Shown: one piece after another, positions 35,991 to 45,077 of the stretch
Numbering within the stretch: the stretch's first letter is position 1
Layout of the letters: each line of letters opens with the position of its first letter
Assembly: GCF_003986975.1 (NCBI RefSeq)
Contig: NZ_PIPO01000002.1
Coordinates: 372,001 to 436,000, forward strand
Origin: Aliidiomarina soli
GTDB lineage: Bacteria > Pseudomonadota > Gammaproteobacteria > Enterobacterales > Alteromonadaceae
Reading direction: 5' to 3'
Length of the DNA stretch: 64,000 nt
Translations under genes and position numbers: made by a program
Notes under the pieces: model-generated
What the model was told of the DNA's origin: nothing
Database searches by the model: none
The model's input: only the letters and a program-made list of their open reading frames with translations

Positions 35991-36566
35991 TCACTCAGAG
36001 GTGTCGACAACGACACGCCCTTGGGCCGCAGCTTCCGTCATGTCATACATCATGTAAGACAAGGTGAAAGTACGTATGTGATTGGGAATATCCGGGTCAA
36101 CATAGAACTGCATCGGCATCACCGCTGTATCGCCCGCAGCCAGAGGCTGATTTTGAAAGCAGAAACATTCTGTTTTCAGCAGGTAGGGAGCGGCTTCGCC
36201 AGGCGCCACAGATGGCAGCGCCTGACCAGTCATGTCCCGGCCTGTACGGTTAGTGGCGGTAAAGTTAACGGTCGTAGTTTCGCCGGGGTGCACCTGCAGG
36301 CGACGGACTTCTGAGCTGAACTCCCAGGGTAACCCTCGGTTAACCCGGGTATGAAACTCTATCGTCACCAGGCGGGTAGTATCGACGAGGTTGCCGTCGC
36401 TGCCCGCCGCTGCTGAATTGTTGGTGCGTCCATTAAATCCGGTCACCTCGCAGAATTTCTCATACAAGGGGACCAGCGCAAAACCGAACGCAAACATCAG
36501 CACAACAGACGCCAGCAAGCGGGTAATCATCTTGCTGTTATCAGGCTTTGAATGCTGTTCGCTCAT
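35991..36566 (-). CDS. ctaG: cytochrome c oxidase assembly protein CtaG (Cox11)
   Basis: Copper chaperone for the CuB centre of subunit I. A single N-terminal membrane segment (about 16-36) is followed by a periplasmic immunoglobulin-like domain with the copper-binding pair C134 and C136 in KTECFCFQNQ. FCEVTGFNGRT after the anchor is also conserved. It lies between subunits I and III, 11 bases downstream of ctaD, as in many proteobacteria. Confidence 0.95.
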   Translation of the reverse strand: MSEQHSKPDNSKMITRLLASVVLMFAFGFALVPLYEKFCEVTGFNGRTNNSAAAGSDGNLVDTTRLVTIEFHTRVNRGLPWEFSSEVRRLQVHPGETTTVNFTATNRTGRDMTGQALPSVAPGEAAPYLLKTECFCFQNQPLAAGDTAVMPMQFYVDPDIPNHIRTFTLSYMMYDMTEAAAQGRVVVDTSE

Positions 36567-36577
36567 AGTGACCTCAC

Positions 36578-38182
36578 TTAACGGATCGGTGCTTCAATTT
36601 TAGGTGGCGTATCAAAGGTATGGTAAGGCGCAGGCGATGGTACATCCCACTCCAGACCTTCTGCCCCTTCCCAGGGTTTGGCGACTGCAGCCTGACCTTT
36701 CTTGGCCATACACTTAACTACAACGGCAAGGAAAATCAGTTGAGAGAAGCCGAACAGGAAGGCGCCGACGCTGACGATTGCGTTAATGTCGGCAAACTGC
36801 AATGCATAATCCGGGATCCGTCTTGGCATGCCGGCTAGCCCCACAAAGTGCATGGGGAAGAACAGGATGTTGACGGAAATCACCGAGCACCAGAAGTGCA
36901 GTTTGGCAAGACCTTCGTCCGGCATGAAACCGGACCATTTCGGCAGCCAGTAGTAAGCAGCCGCCATGATCGAGAACACTGCACCACTAACCAGAACATA
37001 GTGGAAATGCGCTACCACGAAGTAGGTGTCGTGATACTGGAAGTCGACTGGAGTAATCGCTAGCATGATCCCAGAGAAACCACCAATGGTGAACAGGATT
37101 ACGAATGCCAGGGCGAACAGCATCGGTGGTTCAAAGGTCATCGATCCGCGCCACATGGTACTCACCCAGTTGAAGATTTTCACGCCGGTCGGGACGGCAA
37201 TCAACATCGTCATGTACATAAAGAACAATGACGCGAAGACCGGCATACCAGTGGTGAACATGTGGTGAGCCCAGACCAGAAAGGACAGGCCTGCAATCGC
37301 TGCGGTAGCGTATACCATTGATGCATAGCCAAATAATGGCTTACGGGCAAACGCCGGGATAATCGCAGAGACGATACCAAATGACGGCAGGATCATGATG
37401 TAAACTTCAGGGTGACCGAAGAACCAGAACAAATGCTGGAACAGTACGGGGTCACCGCCACCGGCCGCATCAAAGAAACTGGTCGCAAAGTACTTATCGG
37501 TCAGTACCATAGTTACCACGCCCGCCAGCACCGGCATTACCGCAATGAGCAGGAAGGCGGTTATAAACCAGGTCCAGACAAACAGCGGCATGCGCATATA
37601 GGTCATGCCTGGAGCACGCATGTTCATGATGGTGACGATAACGTTGATCGCGCCCATAATCGACGAAATCCCCATAATATGGATGGCAAACACAAACAGT
37701 GCTGTTGAATCCGTACTATAGGTGGTCGATAGCGGGGCGTAGAAGGTCCAGCCGAAAGCAGGTCCGCCACCCGGCATCAGCATCGAGGAAAGCATGATGA
37801 TGAAGGCAAATGGCAGGATCCAGAAACTCCAGTTGTTCATTCGCGGTAGCGCCATGTCTGGCGCACCAATCATCATCGGAATCATCCAGTTAGCGAGACC
37901 GGTAAAGGCAGGCATAACCGCACCGAACACCATAATCAGACCGTGCATGGTGGTCATCTGATTGAAAAAGTGCGGGTCAACGATTTGCATACCAGGTTGA
38001 AACAGTTCGGCGCGGATAACCAGCGCCATGGTGCCACCAGCGAAGAACATCAGGAAGCTGAATAACAGATACAGCGACCCTATGTCTTTATGGTTGGTGG
38101 TAAATAGCCAGCGTTTAATGCCCGTTGGCTTATGGTCATGATGGTCATCATGCTCATGATGTGTATCTACAACAGTGCTCAT
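36578..38182 (-). CDS. ctaD: cytochrome c oxidase subunit I (heme aa3 type)
   Basis: The catalytic subunit: twelve membrane segments, low-spin heme a, heme a3 and CuB. TTNHKDIGSLYLLF opens the core. WFFGHPEVYIMILPSFG supplies the CuB histidine and its cross-linked tyrosine. VVAHFHYVLVSGAVF carries the heme a and a3 histidines. GGGDPVLFQHLF lies just before the proton path. The N-terminus is histidine/aspartate rich (HHEHDDHHDHK). Two ATGs compete: 38182 is placed 6 bases after GGGGG, while 38188 abuts it, so 38182 is preferred (about 534 residues). Confidence 0.97.
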   Translation of the reverse strand: MSTVVDTHHEHDDHHDHKPTGIKRWLFTTNHKDIGSLYLLFSFLMFFAGGTMALVIRAELFQPGMQIVDPHFFNQMTTMHGLIMVFGAVMPAFTGLANWMIPMMIGAPDMALPRMNNWSFWILPFAFIIMLSSMLMPGGGPAFGWTFYAPLSTTYSTDSTALFVFAIHIMGISSIMGAINVIVTIMNMRAPGMTYMRMPLFVWTWFITAFLLIAVMPVLAGVVTMVLTDKYFATSFFDAAGGGDPVLFQHLFWFFGHPEVYIMILPSFGIVSAIIPAFARKPLFGYASMVYATAAIAGLSFLVWAHHMFTTGMPVFASLFFMYMTMLIAVPTGVKIFNWVSTMWRGSMTFEPPMLFALAFVILFTIGGFSGIMLAITPVDFQYHDTYFVVAHFHYVLVSGAVFSIMAAAYYWLPKWSGFMPDEGLAKLHFWCSVISVNILFFPMHFVGLAGMPRRIPDYALQFADINAIVSVGAFLFGFSQLIFLAVVVKCMAKKGQAAVAKPWEGAEGLEWDVPSPAPYHTFDTPPKIEAPIR

Positions 38183-38194
38183 GGCCATCCCCCT

Positions 38195-39343
38195 TTAGTT
38201 ATCGCCTTGGATATAATTATGAATATCAGCCGCCTGAACTTCATCGCCGGTGTCATTTTGCCAAGCGTTTCGCTCGTAGGTAATGACGGCGGCTAGTTCA
38301 CGCATGCTGAGCTGATCGCGGTAGGCCTGCATCGCGGTTCCCTGAACCCCGTTGGCGACAATGTCGATATGGTCGTTCAGACCGTCACTGTCGACAGACA
38401 CACCTTCACCAGCAAGCGCGGGGAAGACACCAGGAACACCTTGTCCGTTTGGCTGGTGGCACGCCGCACATTGTGCGTTGTACACACTTTCACCAAGCGT
38501 CATTAGCTCGTCCATGGTCATTTGCATAGAAAGCAAACGTTCTTCTTCTTCACGTTCTTCAGCCAGTCGGGTTTCTTCGTTTGTCGCCCATTCCTCAAAA
38601 TCATCGGGCTCAAGTGCGATGACTACGATCGGCATGAAAGCGTGGTCACGACCACATAGCTCAGCACATTGGCCCCGGTAGATACCGGGTTCATCGACGC
38701 GGGTCCAGGCTTCATTAATATAGCCCGGGTTTGCATCTTTTTTGATCGCGAACTCAGGGACCCACCAGCTATGAATAACGTCATCTGAGGTTATCAATAA
38801 GCGAACTTTTCGATTGGTCGGAATAACTAAAGGACGGTCAACTTCGAGAAGATAATTCTCACCTTTGGGCAAATTCGCATAGACCTGATCGCGCATGGTC
38901 GCCATGCTGCTGCGGTATTGCACGTCATAGTCAAAATACTCGTAGTCCCAACGCCATTGCGACCCGGTGATAAGAACGGTCAGATCAGAATCGTCTGTAT
39001 TGTCCATGTCCAGAAGCAGAGAGGTCGCAGGCCAGGCCATGGCGATAAGGATCAAAAACGGAATAACCGTCCAGGCAATTTCGACTCGGACATTATCGTG
39101 GAATTTCGCTGGTACAGCGCCCCGGGATTTCCGGTGACGGATGATGGACCAGAACATGGCCGCAAACACAATGACACCAATGACCACACATACCAGAAAT
39201 ACGTACATGTGAAGGCTGTAAACTGAATTACTAACCTCAGTGGCGCCGCGTGGCAGATTAATTTGCAGGCTTTCAGCAAAGGCCGCTGGCATGACGAATA
39301 ACACCAGCGCCGCCGTAAGCACGCGGTACAGTCTCGCTTTCAC
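38195..39343 (-). CDS. ctaC: cytochrome c oxidase subunit II with fused cytochrome c domain
   Basis: A 382-residue exported subunit. A signal peptide and two membrane segments are followed by the CuA cupredoxin domain, with ligands in DVIHSWWVPEF and GQCAELCGRDHAFM. An acidic coiled linker (WATNEETRLAEEREEEERLL) then joins a C-terminal cytochrome c domain with the heme motif CAACH near residue 289. The fusion makes this a caa3-like enzyme that can take electrons directly through its own c domain. It begins the ctaCDGE operon; the leader carries an inverted repeat. Confidence 0.96.
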   Translation of the reverse strand: MKARLYRVLTAALVLFVMPAAFAESLQINLPRGATEVSNSVYSLHMYVFLVCVVIGVIVFAAMFWSIIRHRKSRGAVPAKFHDNVRVEIAWTVIPFLILIAMAWPATSLLLDMDNTDDSDLTVLITGSQWRWDYEYFDYDVQYRSSMATMRDQVYANLPKGENYLLEVDRPLVIPTNRKVRLLITSDDVIHSWWVPEFAIKKDANPGYINEAWTRVDEPGIYRGQCAELCGRDHAFMPIVVIALEPDDFEEWATNEETRLAEEREEEERLLSMQMTMDELMTLGESVYNAQCAACHQPNGQGVPGVFPALAGEGVSVDSDGLNDHIDIVANGVQGTAMQAYRDQLSMRELAAVITYERNAWQNDTGDEVQAADIHNYIQGDN

Positions 39344-39371
39344 TCGACATCTCCTCTTAGTCTTTTGTTAT

Positions 39372-39391
39372 CCAATCCATGGGGGGATTGG
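39372..39391 (-). promoter_or_regulatory. inverted repeat in the ctaC leader
   Basis: CCAATCC-N6-GGATTGG lies about 30 bases before the ctaC start codon. It could be a regulator site or an mRNA hairpin near the ribosome site. No T-tract follows, so it is not a simple terminator. Confidence 0.4.
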
Positions 39392-39636
39392 TAACGCAAG
39401 AACAAAGAGATACGCAAGAATTGGAACAGCTTTTCCCCAGAAATCGCAGTTCTTGCCTAACCCTTTGTTATGTTTTAATTATTTCCCGCTGAACGGGATT
39501 TATTTTGTTATAGGTTGCTTGGCAAGTGCACGTCTCATCGGGCTTATAAGTTTAGTAAACCGAAGATGAACTACTTAGCGCGCAAAAGCTAATCAGGACA
39601 TATTGTCGCAGATCAAAATAGCATCATATTTGTTAA
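39392..39636. other. intergenic region upstream of the oxidase operon, no gene seen
   Basis: Together with its flanks this ~340-base stretch separates ctaC from the sulA-like gene. I see AT-rich sequence, a small imperfect hairpin (TCCCG-N5-CGGGA, 39484-39498) and no convincing coding sequence. It should hold the ctaC promoter on the minus strand, but I cannot pick hexamers with confidence. Confidence 0.6.
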
Positions 39637-39666
39637 TAAAAAAGGGGCTGTTAATAACAGCCCCTT
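39637..39666 (-). terminator. intrinsic terminator of lexA-sulA
   Basis: An 11-base perfect stem (AAGGGGCTGTT/AACAGCCCCTT) with a 3-base loop, followed on the minus strand by a T-tract. Confidence 0.9.
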
Positions 39667-39685
39667 GGAATTAGCCCTGCAAGGG

Positions 39686-40213
39686 CTAGTGGAGTGGAGT
39701 CGTTACGCAGGCTGAAGTGCTGAGCCAGCTTTGCGCCTGGCTATGTTTACGCGCAAGTTGCAGACGCTTGAGGTCGCGCCATTCACACTGGCCCAACCAG
39801 GCTACTACAAGTGCACTATTGTCGAGTAACAAGGCCTGCTCGGTGGCCCAGGCTTTGTTTTCAGCATCTGTGGAGCGGATCCAGCGTACCTTATGCAATG
39901 CGATCCCCGCTTTATTGAGCAGGTTTTCGATTTGCTTCTGCATGCCATTGGCATTGCCGACATCATCAGGCATTCCGATCAGCGTGATCCATTTTCCGCT
40001 TTGCTCGGCGAGCACTGCACTTTGCTGAAACAGCGTAGCAAGGTGCCGTAATTCTTGTTCAACAGCCGGTAATGATGTCTCTGTCAGTGGAGCCTGAGGC
40101 GCTGACACCTGGGGCATCGGAGCCTGTGGAAACAATGGCAATTGGCTTTCTTCCTGCGTCTGGGGCAAGGACCATAACCCAGGGTGACGGTGAGCCTTTA
40201 AATTCGCGTTCAT
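39686..40213 (-). CDS. sulA: SulA-like cell division inhibitor
   Basis: A 175-residue protein directly downstream of lexA, overlapping it by 4 bases. The N-terminal ~65 residues are proline/glutamine rich and probably disordered. The C-terminal core resembles Sul[26 protein letters not shown] and [10 protein letters not shown] align in order with the E. coli protein as I recall it, though similarity is modest. SulA binds FtsZ and halts division during the SOS response. A lexA-sulA operon is known in Pseudomonas and many marine gammaproteobacteria. A RecA/ImuA-like identity is less likely because no Walker motif is present. Confidence 0.7.
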   Translation of the reverse strand: MNANLKAHRHPGLWSLPQTQEESQLPLFPQAPMPQVSAPQAPLTETSLPAVEQELRHLATLFQQSAVLAEQSGKWITLIGMPDDVGNANGMQKQIENLLNKAGIALHKVRWIRSTDAENKAWATEQALLLDNSALVVAWLGQCEWRDLKRLQLARKHSQAQSWLSTSACVTTPLH

Positions 40214-40836
40214 AACCAGCCTCCATTTCGAATAACACCAACTGCCAGCCCCTCAATAGTGAGCGGCTGAGAAGTAAGGTCGACATAGATTGTCGAAAAC
40301 TCATCGTTCTCTGGATGCAGTAATACAGTGCTGCCCTGACGTTCAAAACGCTTCACCGTCACTTCATCGTCGATGCGGGCAACCACCACCTGGCCATCAC
40401 GTGCCTGATTTGTTTTATGCACAGCCAGCAAGTCGCCATCCAGAATACCTATCTTTTGCATGCTCATCCCTTTTACCCGAAGCAGGAAATCAGCCGCCGG
40501 GCGGAATAACTGCTGGTCAACCTGAACGTGGTTTTCTATATGCTCAGCAGCAAGAATTGGCTCACCCGCCGCCACCTGGCCAACCAGGGGTAAGCCTAAT
40601 TGCTCGGGTTCTACCAGGGTGTCATCCTGTAACAGACGAATACCACGAGACATACCAGGCAAAATCTCGATGACCCCTTTTTTGGCCAGCGCTTTAAGGT
40701 GGTCCTCCGCCGAGTTGGCGGAACGGAATCCCAGCCTTTTGGCAATTTCCGCGCGTGTTGGCGGCATGCCGGTGGCTTCGATATTGCTCTTGATGAGCTC
40801 CAGAATTTCACTTTGACGAGGGGTTAACGGTCGCAT
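40210..40836 (-). CDS. lexA: LexA SOS repressor
   Basis: A 208-residue repressor. The N-terminal winged helix contains [24 protein letters not shown]. The self-cleavage site is A90-G91 in GQVAAGEP, with catalytic S125 (GMSMQKIG) and K162 (TVKRF), each offset by six from E. coli numbering. Two SOS boxes lie immediately upstream, so it is autoregulated. It is divergent from plsB, as in E. coli, and leads the lexA-sulA operon. Confidence 0.97.
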   Translation of the reverse strand: MRPLTPRQSEILELIKSNIEATGMPPTRAEIAKRLGFRSANSAEDHLKALAKKGVIEILPGMSRGIRLLQDDTLVEPEQLGLPLVGQVAAGEPILAAEHIENHVQVDQQLFRPAADFLLRVKGMSMQKIGILDGDLLAVHKTNQARDGQVVVARIDDEVTVKRFERQGSTVLLHPENDEFSTIYVDLTSQPLTIEGLAVGVIRNGGWL

Positions 40837-40844
40837 ATTAGTAC

Positions 40845-40880
40845 CTGTTTTTCTATACAGTATGCTGTGAGTATATACAG
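40845..40880 (-). promoter_or_regulatory. two tandem SOS boxes of lexA-sulA
   Basis: Two CTG-N10-CAG palindromes, at 40845-40860 and 40865-40880, start 20 bases apart, just upstream of lexA. Both have AT-rich cores. Paired boxes mirror the E. coli lexA promoter and indicate tight autoregulation. Confidence 0.88.
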
Positions 40881-41053
40881 TATTTTAACCAGTGCAACCT
40901 CTGTTGAGTTATTTTTGTGCAACAGGCTAATCGGATTGGCGGGGTCGCAGGGTGGGCACCGCAGTATCAGCTGGACAGACCTTGAATAAAGGACAACGGC
41001 ATGTGTTGGTGGTATCCTCTGGAGCAGATTTGGCATAGGTTGATGTGACAGCT

Positions 41054-43492
41054 ATGAGCATAAAACATACGTTATTTACGGTTTTTAGATGGCCAGTACG
41101 TTGGTTAACGAAAGCAGAGACGATTTGTGATGAACATGACACCACGGCGTCTGCCGCCGAACATGTGGTGTATGTGATGAAGTCGCCTTCGTTCAGTGAC
41201 CTGGTGGTACTGCAGCGTGCTGTCAGTAAGCTTGGGCTGCCGGACCCGATGACCGCACTTGAAATAGACGGTAAGCGTTTTGACCGGGTGCTGTTTGTCG
41301 AAGATCCGAAGCGACGCCTGGAGTATGAGGCTGAAACCCCGTTCGGCGAATTGCTGTCATTGCATAAAGCCAACCCTGCCTGCAACGTGATCATGTATCC
41401 AGCGAGCCTGTTCTGGGGGCGTAATGCCGGACGTGAACAGCCAACCGGCATGGTCAGTGCGGATATCGAGGTGCCCAGTCTGTGGAAGCGAATGATGGTT
41501 CTGCTCTTTGCTGGCCGTACTATCATGCTGCGTGTGAGTCGGCCGGTAAGCCTGCGTCTGATGGCTGATAAATATCAGGATGACGATAAGCTGGGGCAGA
41601 AGTTATCACGCGTGGCACGCACCCATTTTAGCCGCCTGCGCCATGCAGTAGCAGGACCCAAGCTATGGTCACGCGATGAAATGATCCGCTCCTTACTGCG
41701 CACGCCGGTGCTGAAGCAAGCCATTGCTGATGAAGCCCGGAGTAAAAAGATCAGTGAAGACAAAGCACGCAAACGGGCCCAGGAGTACCTCGAGGAAATC
41801 GCTGCCGATTACCGCGAAGGACTGATCCGTATTGGCGATCGGGTGATGACCTGGTTGTGGAACCGACTGTATAACGGCATCGACGTACGTCATGCCAAGG
41901 TGGTCCGTACTTTAGCGCAGGACGGGCATGAAATTATTTATGTTCCCTGCCACCGCAGCCATATGGATTACCTGCTGTTGTCGTACGTTATTTATAAAGA
42001 AGGCCTGGTACCGCCTCACATCGCGGCCGGGGTAAACCTGAATTTCTGGCCCGCCGGACCTATTTTCCGCCGCGGCGGGGCGTTTTTTATTCGTCGTAGC
42101 TTTCGCGGCAACAAACTGTATTCCACGGTTTTCCGCGAATATCTGGGACGTTTGTTCGAGAAAGGCTATTCGGTTGAATACTTTATGGAAGGTGGCCGGA
42201 GCCGGACCGGGCGCTTGTTGGCGCCGAAAACCGGTATGCTGGCAATGACGGTGCAGGGCCAGTTACGCGGCATTAGCCGGCCGATTAGCCTGGTTCCTGT
42301 CTATATCGGCTACGAACACGTGATGGAAGTGTCGACCTATCATAAAGAGTTACGTGGCAAAAATAAGAAAAAAGAATCCGTCTTCCAGGTTTTTGGTATT
42401 TTGCGCAAACTGCGTAACTTCGGCCATGGTTATGTCACCTTTGGTAAGCCAGTGCGCCTGGATGAGTATCTTGATAGCAACCAGCCGAATTGGCGAGAGT
42501 CGAGCACTCGTGGGGTTGAAGAGCCGGCTAAACCGAGCTGGTTAACGCCGAGGGTTAACCACCTGGCCGATATCCTGATGCGTAACATCAATGATGGGGC
42601 CGTGGTCAATTCGATTAACCTGAGCGGTTTATGTTTGCTCAGTGCTGAGCAGCATTCGTTAACTAAAGAAGAGCTGATTGCTCAGTTTGATGGGTATCTG
42701 ACGCTTTTGCGTGAGGTGCCGTATAGCAGTTATGCGGTGGTTCCAAAGCTGGACGGCAAAGCATTCTGGCAGCATGCGGTGAAGATGGATAAGTTCCACG
42801 TTGAACAGGATGCGGTGGGTGAAGTGGTTAGTCTGAACGCAGAGCAGGCGTTGAGCATGACCTATTACCGCAACAATGTACTTCACCTGTTTGCGGTACC
42901 CGCCTTGGTGGCTAACTTTGCACTGGCCCGACAGAACTTCAGTACCGAGCAGGTGGTTGCTTTTATAACCAATGTAATACCCATGATCCGTGCTGAGCTG
43001 TTCCTGAACCAGGATGCTGAGGATGTACCGAGCTGGGTCGCCGCTATTTGTGAACAGCTCAGCGAGCAAAAGTGGCTGGTTAGAACAGAGCAGGGCTTCC
43101 GCGTGCCGACACATGACTCGCAACCGTATTTTCAGTTGCGTCTGCTGGCGACGGCTATTAATGAAACCCTGGCACGCTATGCGATAGTGCTGGAGCTGGT
43201 GCAGATGTTTGACAATCTGTCGCGCTCCGAACTGGAGAAACACAGCGAGTTACTGGCGATGCGCCTTGGCTCTATGCATGGTATCGATGCACCAGAATTC
43301 TTCGATAAGCGCATTTTTAGCACCCTGGTTCAGGTGCTGAAGCAGGAAGGTTACATTGTGGTCAATGACAAGGGTGATTATGTCTCCAATGACAGAACCA
43401 CCCTGTTGAGCGATGAAATCGATGGTTTGTTACCCAGTCCGGTGGTGCAAACCATTCGCCAGTCGGTGCAGAAACTAAAAGAGTCCGCTTAG
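41054..43492 (+). CDS. plsB: glycerol-3-phosphate 1-O-acyltransferase PlsB
   Basis: Inner-membrane-associated enzyme that makes 1-acyl-glycerol 3-phosphate from glycerol 3-phosphate (product of GpsA, also in this window) and acyl-CoA or acyl-ACP. The acyltransferase HX4D motif is HRSHMDYL with H300 and D305, followed by GGAFFIRRSFRGNKLY, FMEGGRSRTGR and ISLVPVYIGYE, the four conserved blocks. At 812 residues it matches the E. coli enzyme. I chose the ATG at 41054 (MSIKHTLF); a GTG at 41045 is in frame. Its stop overlaps the convergent ubiA stop. Confidence 0.96.
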   Translation: MSIKHTLFTVFRWPVRWLTKAETICDEHDTTASAAEHVVYVMKSPSFSDLVVLQRAVSKLGLPDPMTALEIDGKRFDRVLFVEDPKRRLEYEAETPFGELLSLHKANPACNVIMYPASLFWGRNAGREQPTGMVSADIEVPSLWKRMMVLLFAGRTIMLRVSRPVSLRLMADKYQDDDKLGQKLSRVARTHFSRLRHAVAGPKLWSRDEMIRSLLRTPVLKQAIADEARSKKISEDKARKRAQEYLEEIAADYREGLIRIGDRVMTWLWNRLYNGIDVRHAKVVRTLAQDGHEIIYVPCHRSHMDYLLLSYVIYKEGLVPPHIAAGVNLNFWPAGPIFRRGGAFFIRRSFRGNKLYSTVFREYLGRLFEKGYSVEYFMEGGRSRTGRLLAPKTGMLAMTVQGQLRGISRPISLVPVYIGYEHVMEVSTYHKELRGKNKKKESVFQVFGILRKLRNFGHGYVTFGKPVRLDEYLDSNQPNWRESSTRGVEEPAKPSWLTPRVNHLADILMRNINDGAVVNSINLSGLCLLSAEQHSLTKEELIAQFDGYLTLLREVPYSSYAVVPKLDGKAFWQHAVKMDKFHVEQDAVGEVVSLNAEQALSMTYYRNNVLHLFAVPALVANFALARQNFSTEQVVAFITNVIPMIRAELFLNQDAEDVPSWVAAICEQLSEQKWLVRTEQGFRVPTHDSQPYFQLRLLATAINETLARYAIVLELVQMFDNLSRSELEKHSELLAMRLGSMHGIDAPEFFDKRIFSTLVQVLKQEGYIVVNDKGDYVSNDRTTLLSDEIDGLLPSPVVQTIRQSVQKLKESA

Positions 43493-44370
43493 ATCAGGCT
43501 GCCCAGCCAGGGCACATCGGGCAGCCAAAAATGCAAAGCAACGCCGATGGTGATAACCATGCCGACGTAGTAGTTTTGGCGGAATGCGCGCATGCACTGG
43601 TCTGGCTCGCGGCCACTAATCATCCATAGTTGCCAGACGAACATCGCAGCGGCGATAACCAGTGCGATCCAGTAGTAGGGAGCCGCGCTGAACATCCAGC
43701 CTGCTAATGCCAGCAAGGCCAGGGTAATGACCTGCAGAACCGCAATGGCGAGGATATCGTAACGACCGAAGAAGATCGCGGTCGACTTAATTCCCGCCTG
43801 GACGTCATCCGGGCGGTCGGCCATCGCGTACTCAGTATCGTAGGCGACCGTCCACAGGAAGTTCGCAGCAAACAACACCCAGGCTAGCACAGGTACCCGG
43901 TACTCGACTGCCGCAAAGGCCATTGGAATCGCCATGCTGAACGCTGCGCCGAGAAAAAGTTGGGGGAAGTGAGTAAAACGTTTGGCAAATGGATACACCG
44001 CAGCCAGTGCTAATGCCACCACACTCAAGCCAACGGTTAGCCAGTTCAACGTCAGCACCAGCAGAAATGCGAGCAAAACCAACACTGCGAACAGTAGCAG
44101 AGCTTCGAGCGAGGTGACCGCGCCGGTGGCCAAAGGGCGTTCGCGAGTGCGGCTAACCTGACCGTCTAGATTGCGGTCGGCAAAGTCGTTGATAACACAC
44201 CCAGCGGAGCGCATTAAAAAGACCCCGGCGGCGAAAATAGCAACAATTCGGATCGACGGGTCACCCGCACCAGCAACCAGCAGTGCCCAAAATGTAGGCC
44301 AGGCGAGTAACCAGGTTCCGATTGGTTTATCCATTCGCATCAGGGCGCGGTAGTGTCGCAGACGGCTCAT
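43489..44370 (-). CDS. ubiA: 4-hydroxybenzoate octaprenyltransferase
   Basis: Membrane prenyltransferase of ubiquinone synthesis that attaches the polyprenyl tail to 4-hydroxybenzoate made by UbiC. The first aspartate-rich motif NDFADRNLDGQVSRTRERPL is at about 61-80 and the second is YDTEYAMADRPDD in the C-terminal half. About nine membrane segments. The ATG at 44370 follows AGGAG by 6 bases and gives 293 residues; the longer reading frame upstream lacks family sequence. Confidence 0.95.
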   Translation of the reverse strand: MSRLRHYRALMRMDKPIGTWLLAWPTFWALLVAGAGDPSIRIVAIFAAGVFLMRSAGCVINDFADRNLDGQVSRTRERPLATGAVTSLEALLLFAVLVLLAFLLVLTLNWLTVGLSVVALALAAVYPFAKRFTHFPQLFLGAAFSMAIPMAFAAVEYRVPVLAWVLFAANFLWTVAYDTEYAMADRPDDVQAGIKSTAIFFGRYDILAIAVLQVITLALLALAGWMFSAAPYYWIALVIAAAMFVWQLWMISGREPDQCMRAFRQNYYVGMVITIGVALHFWLPDVPWLGSLI

Positions 44371-44408
44371 GCTAGCTCCTTGGTCACAGGTTGGTATCAA
44401 TAATAGTA

Positions 44409-44978
44409 CTATTTATCATAGCAGGGGGCGTTGGGTAGAAATACCTCGGCGACCAGAATAGCCTGGTCGGCCAGCCAGAAATTGCGCCGACGTGCCCATA
44501 AATCGCGCTCCGAGCCAGTTAAATCGGTACTGAAACGACCGATCTGACTCGAAGGCCCAAACCTGGCCACCTGAAATGGCCCGGCGACTACATCTGGATG
44601 TGTAAACAGGATTTGGCCGAGTGGTTGTTCGCCGATGTCCTGCAGTTGCTGTAAAATACGACTGGGGTGTTGCGGAATAATGCTCCGGGCAAACACCCAG
44701 GGACGTTCCTCGTCACAGAGCAGGACTTCGCGTACCTGCACGTCAGGATTGTGCTGTGCAGTTTGCATAAACGCAACCTCATCGGTCTGTGCCGTTGCTT
44801 TTTCATGGCGTAACACGCGCACATTGAACTGCCCGGTATAGCGCTGCAATTTGAGGGTTAGCGAGTCCTCATCTGTGAGCCAGTCCGCCAGAGCATCAGG
44901 CAAAGGGAGGTCGTCGATGTTTACCCAGGTGACATCGGATAAATGTGTACTAGCCAAGCGTGTTCGTCCTTTGGTCAT
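44409..44978 (-). CDS. ubiC: chorismate pyruvate-lyase UbiC
   Basis: Cytosolic enzyme splitting chorismate into 4-hydroxybenzoate and pyruvate, the first committed ubiquinone step. A 189-residue protein with the conserved stretches REVLLCDEERPWVFARSIIP (active-site arginine and loop) and PLGQILFTHPDV. The UbiC glutamate is probably in the C-terminal WARRRNFWLADQAILVAEVFLP segment. It stands 38 bases upstream of ubiA, so the two form the usual ubiCA operon. Confidence 0.92.
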   Translation of the reverse strand: MTKGRTRLASTHLSDVTWVNIDDLPLPDALADWLTDEDSLTLKLQRYTGQFNVRVLRHEKATAQTDEVAFMQTAQHNPDVQVREVLLCDEERPWVFARSIIPQHPSRILQQLQDIGEQPLGQILFTHPDVVAGPFQVARFGPSSQIGRFSTDLTGSERDLWARRRNFWLADQAILVAEVFLPNAPCYDK

Positions 44979-45077
44979 GGTTCGCCGATAATAGCAGAAG
45001 CCTGTCCTGCTCGCAGTGATTGCCGTCGCGTCCGCATTCGGTATACTGGGGTTAGGTTTGATGACAGGTGATTACCG

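Noticed and set aside
39240-39569. Plus-strand frame reaching into the region between ctaC and sulA
   Set aside because: Starts inside ctaC antisense and runs through AT-rich intergenic DNA; no family character.
40927-41526. 199-codon minus-strand open frame over the plsB 5' region
   Set aside because: Antisense to conserved plsB coding sequence, with low-complexity composition and no recognisable domain.
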